From JBEIJQ01 sp040380145 (lineage in GTDB: Bacteria; Bacteroidota; Bacteroidia; Chitinophagales; Saprospiraceae), in contig JBEIJQ010000038.1 in assembly GCA_040380145.1 (NCBI GenBank), positions 1-21,319 of the forward strand: a stretch of 21,319 bases of DNA, read 5' to 3'. The notes under the pieces were generated by a model that searched no databases, was not told the DNA's origin, and worked only from the letters and a program-made list of their open reading frames with translations. Positions 7,131-14,900 of this stretch are shown piece by piece (the first letter of the stretch is position 1; the number at the start of each line of letters is the position of its first letter). Position numbers and translations under genes: made by a program.

Positions 7131-7904
7131 ATGCTGATAGACACGCACGCCCACCTGTATTCCAAACAATTCGACGCAGACCTGCCCGAGACGATGGCCC
7201 GTGCCTTCGAAGCAGGCCTCACGCACATTTTCCTGCCGAATGTGGACAGTACCTCCATCGACTCCATGTTGCGGCTCGAAGCCGCCTACCCGGAGCGCTG
7301 CTTCGCGATGATGGGGGTCCACCCCTGTTCGATCGGCGCGGATTTCGAAAAAGAACTGGACACCGCAAAGGAATGGTTGGACCGCCGACCGTTCGTGGCG
7401 GTCGGCGAGATCGGTCTGGACTATTACTGGAGCCGGGAGTTCGTCGAACAACAAAAAACGGCTTTCCGGACACAACTCGATTGGGCCAAATCCCTCGGTA
7501 TTCCGGTGGCGGTCCATGCGAGGGACTCGATGGACGATATCCTCGACATCCTCGAAGAAAAGCAGGACGGCCGCCTGCACGGGGTGCTGCATTGCTTCAC
7601 CGGAGACTTGGCGCAGGCACGACGCGCCCTATCGCTGGGTTTTTTTCTCGGGCTCGGCGGGGTGCTCACCTACCCCAAGGGCGGCCTCGACGACGTGGTG
7701 CGGGAACTTCCCTTGGATCGCCTGCTGCTGGAAACGGACGCGCCATATTTGGCACCGGTGCCCTTTCGCGGCAAGCGCAACGAAAGCGCCCACCTCGTGC
7801 ACATTGCCCAAAAACTGTCCTCCGTGCTGGAACGGCCGTTGGAAGAGATCGCCTCGGCGACTTCGGCCAATGCGCTGCGGCTGTTCGACAAGGCCATGAA
7901 CTGA
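7131..7904 (+). CDS. TatD family metal-dependent hydrolase (DNase-type)
   Basis: The 257-residue protein is a TIM-barrel amidohydrolase of the TatD/YcfH family. Metal-binding positions are all visible: the N-terminal MLIDTHAHL (His6, His8), the Glu in AVGEIGLDYYW, the His in PVAVHARD, the His in LHCFTGD, and the Asp in LLETDAPYLAPVPFRGKRN. E. coli members have 3'-5' exonuclease or DNase activity; the exact substrate here cannot be read from the sequence. The ATG at 7131 is chosen because the protein begins right at the conserved motif; a longer open frame reaches back through the tRNA-Val gene and is not real. The following lipoprotein gene starts 13 bases after the stop, so the two are probably one transcript. 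Confidence 0.95.
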   Translation: MLIDTHAHLYSKQFDADLPETMARAFEAGLTHIFLPNVDSTSIDSMLRLEAAYPERCFAMMGVHPCSIGADFEKELDTAKEWLDRRPFVAVGEIGLDYYWSREFVEQQKTAFRTQLDWAKSLGIPVAVHARDSMDDILDILEEKQDGRLHGVLHCFTGDLAQARRALSLGFFLGLGGVLTYPKGGLDDVVRELPLDRLLLETDAPYLAPVPFRGKRNESAHLVHIAQKLSSVLERPLEEIASATSANALRLFDKAMN

Positions 7905-7917
7905 CCGATCTTGCCCG

Positions 7918-9549
7918 ATGCGCCGGTTAGCCCTCCACTGGTGGATACTTTTCTTGCTGTCCTCGTGCTCGGGATACCCCGACGGTCGGGAGTTGCGGAT
8001 GTTCCGCTTCAACCTGCATGTAGCGGTGACCTCGCTGGACCCGGCGTTCGCATCGAGCCAAGCCAACATCTGGGTGGTCGGACAATTGTACGAGGGACTG
8101 CTGGAGCTGGACGACAGCCTGCGGGTGCGGCCGGCGTTGGCCAAGCGATGGTCGGTTTCGAAGGATGGGCTGACCTACACATTTGTTTTACGGGACGACG
8201 TTTTTTTTCACGACGCGCCCTGTTTCGGTCCGGACGGAAAAGGCCGCCGACTGGTGGCCCGAGATGTGGAATACAGTTTCAAGCGGTTGACGGATCCGGC
8301 CTTGAAAGCCAAGGGAGCTTGGGTCTTTGAGGGCAAGACAGCCGATCTTGTGCCGTTTTCGGCACCCGACGACACGACTTTTGTCCTGCGGCTTGCCCGC
8401 CCGTTTTTGCCGCTGCCCGGCCTACTGGCCACCGCTTATTGTTCGGTGGTCCCGCGCGAGGCAGTCGAGCATTTCGGCCCGGTTTTCAGGGCCCATGCGG
8501 TGGGGACAGGGCCTTTTCGGTTGGTACGATGGAAGGAAAACCAGGCTTTGATACTGCACCGCAATCCCGGCTATTGGGGACGGGATCCGCTGACAGGGGC
8601 TCCCCTGCCCTATCTGGACGGCGTGCGGGTGTATTTCATGCCCGAGCGGCAGACGGCCTTTTTCCAATTTGCCCGTCAAAAACTGCATTTTTTTTCCGGA
8701 CTGGAAAGTTCTTATGCGAACGAGCTGCTCGACCGGGAGGGCCGATTGCTGCCCAAGTGGGAAGAAAAAATCTTTTTTGCTCGGATGCCCTATCTCAACA
8801 CCGAATACCTGGGGATTTTGCAGGACACCTCGGCATATGTCATGAACGGCAACCCGCTTCGGTACAAGAAGGTCCGACAAGCGATGAACTGGGGGATCGA
8901 CCGGCAGGCGATGCTGCGCACGCTGCGCAACGGGGTGGGCCGGCCCGCCGACGCGGGGTTTTCGCCGTACGGACTGCCATCATTCGATGCGGCCCTGACC
9001 CCTGGCTATGGCCACGATCCGGAAAAAGCCCGTGCGCTGTTGGCCGAGGCGGGCTTTCCCGGTGGGCGGGGATTAGGGCCGATCACGCTCCAATGCACGA
9101 AGGAGTACGCCGACCTGTGCGGATTTTTGGCCGGACAATGGGGCGATCTGGGTCTGGAGGTTCGGTTGGAAGTCTTGGACGGGGCTACGCTCCGTTCGAT
9201 GCGGGACGCGGGACGATCGGCCTTTTTCAGGGGATCTTGGATCGCGGACTATCCCGACGCCGAGAATTTTTTCTCCCTTTTTTACGGAAAAAATCCGTCT
9301 CCCCCCAACTTCTTCCGGTTCCGCAACGAGCGCTTCGACCGTCTGTACGAAAGCGCGCTGTCGGAAAAGGACGAGGCGCGCAGATTCGATCTGTACCGTG
9401 AAATGGATCGGCTGTTGGTGGAAGAGGCGCCGGTCATCTTTTTGTTTTACGACGAGGTGGCCACATTTTTCGGCAAAGAAGTGCGCGGGCTTTCGGCCAA
9501 CGCGCTCAACCGGATCGATCTGAAAAAGACCGAGCTCGGGGGCCGTTAG
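7918..9549 (+). CDS. ABC transporter substrate-binding lipoprotein, peptide/nickel type (SBP family 5)
   Basis: The 543-residue protein matches the OppA/DppA-type solute-binding family. The N-terminus is a lipoprotein signal (MRRLALHWWILFLLSSC, lipidated Cys17), so it should be anchored in the membrane. Family segments in order are TSLDPAFASSQANIWVVGQLYEGLL, LAKRWSVSKDGLTYTFVLRDDVFFHD, ARDVEYSFKRLTDP, GTGPFRLVRWKENQALILHRNPGYWG, RQAMNWGIDRQAML and PEKARALLAEAGFPGGRG. The C-terminal FRNERFDRLYESALSEKDEARRFDLYREMDRLLVEEAPVIFLFY is typical. These proteins bind oligopeptides or other ligands for import. No permease or ATPase gene lies nearby, so its partner is encoded elsewhere or it acts alone. 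It is coupled to tatD. Confidence 0.93.
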   Translation: MRRLALHWWILFLLSSCSGYPDGRELRMFRFNLHVAVTSLDPAFASSQANIWVVGQLYEGLLELDDSLRVRPALAKRWSVSKDGLTYTFVLRDDVFFHDAPCFGPDGKGRRLVARDVEYSFKRLTDPALKAKGAWVFEGKTADLVPFSAPDDTTFVLRLARPFLPLPGLLATAYCSVVPREAVEHFGPVFRAHAVGTGPFRLVRWKENQALILHRNPGYWGRDPLTGAPLPYLDGVRVYFMPERQTAFFQFARQKLHFFSGLESSYANELLDREGRLLPKWEEKIFFARMPYLNTEYLGILQDTSAYVMNGNPLRYKKVRQAMNWGIDRQAMLRTLRNGVGRPADAGFSPYGLPSFDAALTPGYGHDPEKARALLAEAGFPGGRGLGPITLQCTKEYADLCGFLAGQWGDLGLEVRLEVLDGATLRSMRDAGRSAFFRGSWIADYPDAENFFSLFYGKNPSPPNFFRFRNERFDRLYESALSEKDEARRFDLYREMDRLLVEEAPVIFLFYDEVATFFGKEVRGLSANALNRIDLKKTELGGR

Positions 9550-9569
9550 CCCCGGAAGGCCATTTTTTT
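9537..9569 (+). terminator. Possible terminator at the end of the substrate-binding protein gene
   Basis: A GC hairpin (CGGGG at 9537-9541 with CCCCG at 9550-9554, or alternatively GGCC at 9541-9544 with GGCC at 9558-9561) overlaps the stop codon. A run of seven T residues follows at 9563-9569. The stem is short. The position between two convergent genes supports termination. Confidence 0.4.
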
Positions 9570-9573
9570 CCCA

Positions 9574-10989
9574 TCAACGGAACACCAACAGACGGTTGCT
9601 GTCCAACCGGAGCAGAATTGCCAGCATGATGGTGAAAGAGATCAGCGAGGAGCCTCCATAGCTGATAAACGGCAGCGGGATGCCGATGACGGGCATGAGG
9701 CCCACGGTCATGCCTATGTTGATGAACACGTGGGCGAAAAGGACGGAGGCGATCCCGTATGCATAGAATTTGGAAAAAAAAGAGCGCTGTCGCTCGGCGA
9801 TGAATACGATCCGCAGCAGCAGGGCCAGATAAATCAGGATCACCAGCGAAGTGCCGAGGAATCCCTGTTCTTCGCCGATCGTACAGAAAATGAAGTCGGT
9901 GTTGGATTCCGGCACCCAACCTCCGTGCAGCTTGGCCCTTTCGCCGTGCAGATACCCTTTGCCCATGACATCGCCGAGCCGAATGGCGTCCAAGGAATTG
10001 CGGACATTGTATCGCGCGCTCTTGTCGGTGAGCTTGTCGGGCCTGAGCCAGACGAGGATGCGGGTCTGCTGGTGTTTTTGCAGAACTTTGTTGAAAATGT
10101 AGTTGATCGAATAGGTGTATGTCGAGGCAACAAGGATGATTCCACCGACCACCAGTCCGAGTTGCCATTTTTTTCTCCAGTTGATGCCCATCAGCGTAAG
10201 GAGGAGGGCGGCGTTGGCGGCGAGCGCGGTCCAATAGAAACCATAACCGAGGGCTGCCAGGGTAGCCGCGGAAAAAAAGGCGAAAGCGGCCCACCACCCT
10301 TGGCGCAGTTCCATGTTGGAAAGGAGCACTCCGGTGCCGACCGCCAACAGCACGGCGACCAGCGGTTCCGGGGAATCGAGGTACAGGGCGAGGATGGAAA
10401 GGGCCACCAGCACCGCGCCGAGGGCATACCAGATGGCCGGAAACCCCGCGCGGAAAAGCACTGCCAACAGGAAGGCGTACACGAGCATGGAGCCGGTGTC
10501 GTTCTGCAAAATGATGATGGCCATGGGGAGGGCGATGATGCCGATGGCCTTGAGCATGGCCTGTCGGGACAAGAGACCGGCGTTGTGGCCGTCGCCGAGA
10601 AACGCCGCGAGGGCCAAGGCGGTAGTCATTTTTCCGAATTCCCCGGCCTGAAAACTGAAGGCCCCAAAGTTCAGCCACGCGCGGGCTCCGTTGATTTCCT
10701 TGGCGAAGACCAGTACCAAGAGCAGGCCTAAAATGCCGATCGCGTAAAAGCCGTACGCAAAGGCGCGGTAAAATTTGCTTTCCAGGATGATGGCCATGAT
10801 GCCGCCGGCCAGGGCCAACAACAGGAAATAGAACTGTTTGCCGCTGCTGATCTCGGTGCTGAAAATGCTTTTGGGGGCGTTGACGTCGTATTCCGAGGAG
10901 TACACCATGGCCCAACCGATCAACACGAGGGCGGCGTACAGGAAAATCGTGACCAGATCGAAATGCTTTACCAGTTCGCGACGGGCCAC
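9574..10989 (-). CDS. rodA: Rod-shape SEDS peptidoglycan glycosyltransferase RodA
   Basis: RodA polymerises lipid II into glycan strands in the inner membrane and works in a complex with PBP2, the gene directly upstream. The protein has 471 residues with about ten or more hydrophobic membrane segments. SEDS landmarks are FSFQAGEFGKMTTALALA (counterpart of the QPSExxK region), ILQNDTGSMLVYAFLLAVLFRAG, WVPESNTDFIFCTIGEEQGFLG, and IGIPLPFISYGGSSLISF near the C-terminus. It is longer than the E. coli protein (370) because of extra hydrophobic sequence and a longer loop in the middle, as is common in Bacteroidota. The start is GTG at 10989, two bases after the PBP2 stop, so the pair is translationally close-coupled. 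No mreBCD genes are adjacent. Confidence 0.96.
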   Translation of the reverse strand: MARRELVKHFDLVTIFLYAALVLIGWAMVYSSEYDVNAPKSIFSTEISSGKQFYFLLLALAGGIMAIILESKFYRAFAYGFYAIGILGLLLVLVFAKEINGARAWLNFGAFSFQAGEFGKMTTALALAAFLGDGHNAGLLSRQAMLKAIGIIALPMAIIILQNDTGSMLVYAFLLAVLFRAGFPAIWYALGAVLVALSILALYLDSPEPLVAVLLAVGTGVLLSNMELRQGWWAAFAFFSAATLAALGYGFYWTALAANAALLLTLMGINWRKKWQLGLVVGGIILVASTYTYSINYIFNKVLQKHQQTRILVWLRPDKLTDKSARYNVRNSLDAIRLGDVMGKGYLHGERAKLHGGWVPESNTDFIFCTIGEEQGFLGTSLVILIYLALLLRIVFIAERQRSFFSKFYAYGIASVLFAHVFINIGMTVGLMPVIGIPLPFISYGGSSLISFTIMLAILLRLDSNRLLVFR

Positions 10990-10991
10990 GG

Positions 10992-12839
10992 CTATGGATT
11001 GAGGAGGTTGGCATTGACGATCCGCTCTTCAACGGGCTTTCGGCTCGCGTCAATGGTGCGGTTGATGTATTTTTCGATCATCAGGCTGGCGATGGGCGCG
11101 GCGTAAGTGGCGCCGAATCCGGAGTTCTCGACGAAAACGCAGATGGCGATCCTGGGGTTGTCTTTCGGGGCGAAAGCGATGAAGGTGGAGTGGTCTTCGC
11201 CGTGGGGATTTTCGACGGTGCCCGTTTTGCCGCACATCGAAATGCCGGGGATCTGCGAACGGGCGCCAGTTCCGGCCAGCATGACATTTTCCATGCCCGT
11301 CACCACCACCTCGAAGTGCTGGGGCTGGATGTTCACAGTGTGCCGTTCCACGAAGCGGGCCAACTCCTCGGCGGTGGCCGTCTGTCCCAGGTTTTTGTCT
11401 GTCACGTCGTCCGAAACGCGGAATTCCTTGGCGAGGTGAGGTATATAGAAGTGGCCCCGATTGGCGATGATGGCCGTCATGTTGGCCAATTGAAGCGGTG
11501 TGGTCTCCAGCTCTCCCTGTCCGATCCCGAGCGATATGATCGTGGGAGAAGTCCAGGAATTTCGGTAGAATTTGTTGTAGTAACCGCTGGTTGGCACGTT
11601 CCCGGGCGATTCGTTGGGCATATCGACGCCCAAGCGCACGCCCAGCCCGAACGAGTGGAGATGGTCCACCCAGTGGTTGAGTCCGGCGACGGGGGTACCG
11701 TAACCGTAACGATCGATCACTTCCCGGAAAGTCTGGAAAAAGTAGGAGTTACAGGAATACTGGATGGCCTTGGCGGGATCTGTACAGGGTGGGTGTCCGT
11801 GGCAACCCATGATTCGTCCCGAATTCCAGTAACCGCCCCCGCAGGGGATTCCCCGCTGAGAATGGAGGACTCCCTCTTGGAGGCCGATGAGCGCCATCAA
11901 CGGCTTGAAGGTGGAACCCGGCGGATATTTGGACAGGACAGCGCGGTTGAGCAGAGGTTTGCTGGAGTCTGCCCGGAGCGTGTTGAAGGTCTGCCCGCGG
12001 TCGCGATTGATGGTGAGCAGGCCAGGATCATAGTTCGGACTGCTGATGAGGGCCAAAATCTCGCCCGTCTCCGGCTCGATGGCCACGATGCTGCCCCGTT
12101 TGTTCTTCATCAACAGTTCGCCGTATTCCTGCAGCTCCATGTCGAGGGTGGTGTACAGATAGAGCCCCGACTGCGCGGGAATATCCTCTTCACCGCCCCG
12201 GTACGAACCGCGCACGCGGCCCAGATTGTCCTTGAGGACTTTTTTGTATCCCTTGGCCCCTCGGAGCCATTTTTCGTAGTACTGCTCCAAGCCGCTGGCC
12301 CCGAGAAAATCCCCCGGCCAATAGTTCACGGAATCTACCTGTTTGTCGGTCACCTCGGAAATATACCCGAGGACGTGGGCGCCTGCATGGGTGTCGTAGC
12401 TGCGCACGCTGCGGAGCTGGCCTTCAAAACCTGGAAATCGGTAGGAAAATTCGGAGAAGCGGTTGAACACCTCCGCTGACACGTTGCGCAGGAAGGGGAA
12501 AGGCTTGTTTTTGTTGTATTTTCCAGAACTCCAGTCCTTGCGGATGTTGCGCAGGAATTCTTCTTTCGAGATGTTCAGCAGGTTGCACAAATGGACGGTA
12601 TCGACGTTCTTGACCAAGTTGTAGGTGACCATGATGTCGTACGTGGCCTTGTTGTTCACCAATTGCTTTCCGTAGCGATCGAAGATCAGCCCACGGGCGG
12701 GATAGACCGTTTGGGGCTGATCGGCGTTTTTGTCCTCGTTGAGGATCTGGAGCTGGAAGCAGCGGAACACCAATGCCGCGCAGCCCAACACGAAGAGGGC
12801 CTGTAGGATGAGCTGCCGCTGTTGATGGATGTCTTGCAT
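10992..12839 (-). CDS. mrdA: Penicillin-binding protein 2 (elongation-specific transpeptidase)
   Basis: The 615-residue protein is a class B PBP that crosslinks peptidoglycan during cell elongation together with RodA. It has one N-terminal membrane anchor (about residues 10-30), then the pedestal domain starting YPARGLIFDRYGKQLVNNK. The transpeptidase domain has the active-site motif S309-T-F-K312, S362-C-N364 and K538-T-G540. Between the first two motifs is a Cys/His-rich patch (C333, C346, H347, H349, C352, C363). I chose ATG at 12839 (MQDIHQQRQL). A longer frame starting with TTG at 12872 overlaps the promoter motif TATATTTG and is unlikely. The gene is followed immediately by rodA. Confidence 0.96.
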   Translation of the reverse strand: MQDIHQQRQLILQALFVLGCAALVFRCFQLQILNEDKNADQPQTVYPARGLIFDRYGKQLVNNKATYDIMVTYNLVKNVDTVHLCNLLNISKEEFLRNIRKDWSSGKYNKNKPFPFLRNVSAEVFNRFSEFSYRFPGFEGQLRSVRSYDTHAGAHVLGYISEVTDKQVDSVNYWPGDFLGASGLEQYYEKWLRGAKGYKKVLKDNLGRVRGSYRGGEEDIPAQSGLYLYTTLDMELQEYGELLMKNKRGSIVAIEPETGEILALISSPNYDPGLLTINRDRGQTFNTLRADSSKPLLNRAVLSKYPPGSTFKPLMALIGLQEGVLHSQRGIPCGGGYWNSGRIMGCHGHPPCTDPAKAIQYSCNSYFFQTFREVIDRYGYGTPVAGLNHWVDHLHSFGLGVRLGVDMPNESPGNVPTSGYYNKFYRNSWTSPTIISLGIGQGELETTPLQLANMTAIIANRGHFYIPHLAKEFRVSDDVTDKNLGQTATAEELARFVERHTVNIQPQHFEVVVTGMENVMLAGTGARSQIPGISMCGKTGTVENPHGEDHSTFIAFAPKDNPRIAICVFVENSGFGATYAAPIASLMIEKYINRTIDASRKPVEERIVNANLLNP

Positions 12840-12869
12840 GGACTGTTCGGAGGCCGAGAGGATGGCACA

Positions 12870-12877
12870 CAAATATA
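12870..12877 (-). promoter_or_regulatory. Probable promoter -7 box for mrdA-rodA
   Basis: On the minus strand the 8-mer TATATTTG is an exact TAnnTTTG match, placed 31 bases upstream of the chosen mrdA ATG and just after the rng stop codon. No clear TTTG -33 box is seen at the usual distance, so the support is partial. It argues against the longer TTG-started PBP2 reading. Confidence 0.5.
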
Positions 12878-12885
12878 GTGAAAAG

Positions 12886-14438
12886 TCAGGCCAGGCGTAT
12901 TTCTTCTTCTTGTTCGTCGAAAAAACGGTACTCGGAGAGATGGCGTTCGATGCTGGGTCGGACGTGGATCCATTTTTTGTACTGCCAGAACCATTTGAAC
13001 TGCTGGCTTTTCCAGAGGCCTTTGGTGAGGAAGGCGTGGACGAAGGGATGCACCTCGATGAGGAGTTTTTGGGGCGCTTGGTTTTTGAGGATGAATTCCA
13101 CGTCCCGGAGGATATCGTCGGTGACCAGAACGGTCGGGTTGACTGTACCGGTGCCTTTGCAGGAAGGACAGGCCTCGGCGGTGGTGATGCTGACTTCCGG
13201 CCGGACGCGCTGGCGGGTGATCTGCATGATGCCGAACTTGCTCAGCGGCAGGATGGTGTGCTTGGCCGTATCGCGGCGCATGGCTTCCTTGAGCGTCTGG
13301 TAGAGCTGTTTTTTGTGCTCGAGCTTGCGCATGTCTATGAAGTCCACCATGATGATCCCGCCAAGATCGCGGAGGCGGAGCTGGCGGGCAATTTCTTCGG
13401 CGGCCTCGAGATTGACGGTCAGGGCGTTGTTCTCCTGATCGGTGCTGTTGGTCTTGGTACCGCTGTTGACGTCAATTACGTGCATGGCCTCGGTGTGCTC
13501 GATGACGATGTACGCCCCGCTGGGCAAGGTGGCGGTTTTCCCGAAAGCGGCCTTGATCTGACGGGTGACCCCGAACTGTTCGAAGATCGGTTTGGTGCCG
13601 TTGAACAATTTGACGATGTCGGCCTTTTCGGGGGCGATCTGTTGGATATATCCGAGGATGTCGGCGTGCAGTTCGCGGTTGTCCACGACGATGCGGGTGA
13701 AGGTATCGTTGAGCAGGTCGCGCAGGATGCTGGAGGTCTTGTCGAGTTCGCTGAGCAGTTTTTTGGGTTGGTTAGCCTTGTGTAGCTGCCGATGCATCTG
13801 TTCCCAGCGGTTGACTTGGTTTAGCACGTCCTGGTGGAGTTCTGCGGTGGTCTTGCCCTCGGCGGCCGTTCGCACAATCATGCCGAAGTTTTTGGGCTTG
13901 ACCCCTTCCGCGATGCCGGTCAGCCGTTTGCGTTCCTCGGAACTGGATATTTTTTTGGAGACGGCGATGTTGTCCTGAAAAGGGGTGAGCACGATGTACC
14001 TTCCGGGCAGAGATATCTCGCAGCTCAAGCGGTGACCCTTGCTGGAGATGGGTTCTTTCATGATCTGGACCAGCAGAAACTGCTTGCGGGAGAGGATGTC
14101 GGCTACTTTTCCGTTTTTGACAATTTCGGCATCCATTTTGAAATCGTCGAGCTGGGCCTTGTGCAGCCCGCCGTTGATGGCCCGTTGGTGAATTTTTGAA
14201 GGGAGCGCAGTTTGGGGCCCAGATCGGTGTAGTGCAGGAAAGCGTCTTTTTTGTGTCCGATGTCCACAAAAGCGGCGTTCATGCCCGGATTGAGCTTTTC
14301 TATACGTCCCAAGAAAATGTCGCCGACGGCGAAGTCGGCGTCCGTTTTTTGGGAATGCAGTTCCACCAGCCGCCGATCTTCCAAGAGGGCGATCTGTGCG
14401 TCGGAGGCCCCGGATTGTATGATGAGTTCTTTTTCCAA
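12886..14438 (-). CDS. rng: Ribonuclease G, interrupted by a frame change
   Basis: This is the RNase E/G family endoribonuclease, which processes rRNA and decays mRNA. The N-terminus (TTG start at 14438, MEKELIIQSGASDAQIALLE) carries the S1-like domain VGDIFLGRIEKLNPGMNAAFVDIGHKKDAFLHYTDLGPKL. At about 14181-14197 the homology jumps to the -1 frame, which runs on with AQLDDFKMDAEIVKNGKV, FLLVQIMKEPISSKGHRLSCEISL, the catalytic segments HVIDVNSGT and GGIIMVDFIDM (metal-binding Asp residues), and the zinc-link CPSCKGTG. The C-terminal half alone is about 435 residues and open to 12886. Family alignment expects SLQKFT(N)RAINGG, so one base appears missing near CGGGCC (14181-14187), or the A5 run (14193-14197) is one base short. 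It could be a sequencing error, a true mutation, or slippage. It lies between the small ribosomal-type gene and mrdA. Confidence 0.85.
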
Positions 14439-14588
14439 AACCTGTATATGTTGGTATGGACGGGGCGTTTTGGCCCGGTCGGTTTAAATGCAAATGGCCG
14501 GCAGCACCGTAGGGCGCTCCGGGACGATGTAGAAACGGCGATGGGCAGCGGATGCTTTTAGCACGACCGTTGGAAAGACCAAGCGTTT

Positions 14589-14716
14589 TTCGGGGCAGCT
14601 GTCAACTATGGGAGGGTATCTTGCAGCGGTGGCTCCGTTCGTGGGAAAGGTTGGTACGAGCGGACCTGCACTGGTGTCTTTTGAAAAGAAACAAGAGCCT
14701 CAACAGTTGCCCCGAA
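14589..14716. other. Inverted-repeat element in the RNase G leader; possible structured RNA
   Basis: The 307-bp gap between the 30-codon gene and rng has no convincing ORF or promoter. It holds 14-base arms TTCGGGGCAGCTGT (14589-14602) and ACAGTTGCCCCGAA (14703-14716) that pair fully, with one G-U on the plus strand. Nested inside are TGCAG/CTGCA (14622-14626, 14666-14670) and CCGTTCGT/ACGAGCGG (14635-14642, 14656-14663), also with one G-U on the plus strand. Read from the minus strand both G-U pairs become A-C mismatches. It may be a plus-strand RNA or a folded leader of rng mRNA. Confidence 0.4.
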
Positions 14717-14750
14717 GCGCATGGGCGGGGCGCGCCAAAGAAGAAGGAAG

Positions 14751-14843
14751 TTACTTCTTCTTCTTGTGGCGGTTCTTGCGCAGTCTTTTTTTGCGTTTGT
14801 GGGTGGCGATCTTGTGCCGCTTACGTTTTTTTCCGCAAGGCAT
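14751..14843 (-). CDS. Very small basic ribosomal-type protein (AURKAIP1/COX24-like, DUF1713)
   Basis: A 30-residue ORF on the minus strand reads MPCGKKRKRHKIATHKRKKR and then LRKNRHKKKK. Two thirds of the residues are Lys, Arg or His. This pattern (M-P-x-G-K-K-R-K-R-H-K-x-x-T-H-K-R-K-K-R-x-R-x-N-R-H-K) is recognisable as the short Bacteroidota proteins annotated with an AURKAIP1/COX24 domain, related to mitochondrial mS38 and comparable in size to actinobacterial bS22. They are thought to bind the small ribosomal subunit; a role in this organism is inferred from the family. It lies 57 bp after the TPR gene and 312 bp before the RNase G start. The open frame on the opposite strand is a shadow. 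Confidence 0.78.
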   Translation of the reverse strand: MPCGKKRKRHKIATHKRKKRLRKNRHKKKK

Positions 14844-14900
14844 GGGCGATGAGATTAAAAGGTTAGGAAAATATACGGAGGATCAATGTAAAAGAAAAAA

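Noticed and set aside
14190..14200. Programmed -1 frameshift site in rng
   Set aside because: The A5 run does not form a proper X XXY YYZ slippery heptamer in the zero frame (the A-site codon TTC would have to re-pair on ATT). A missing base is the simpler reading, though slippage is not excluded.
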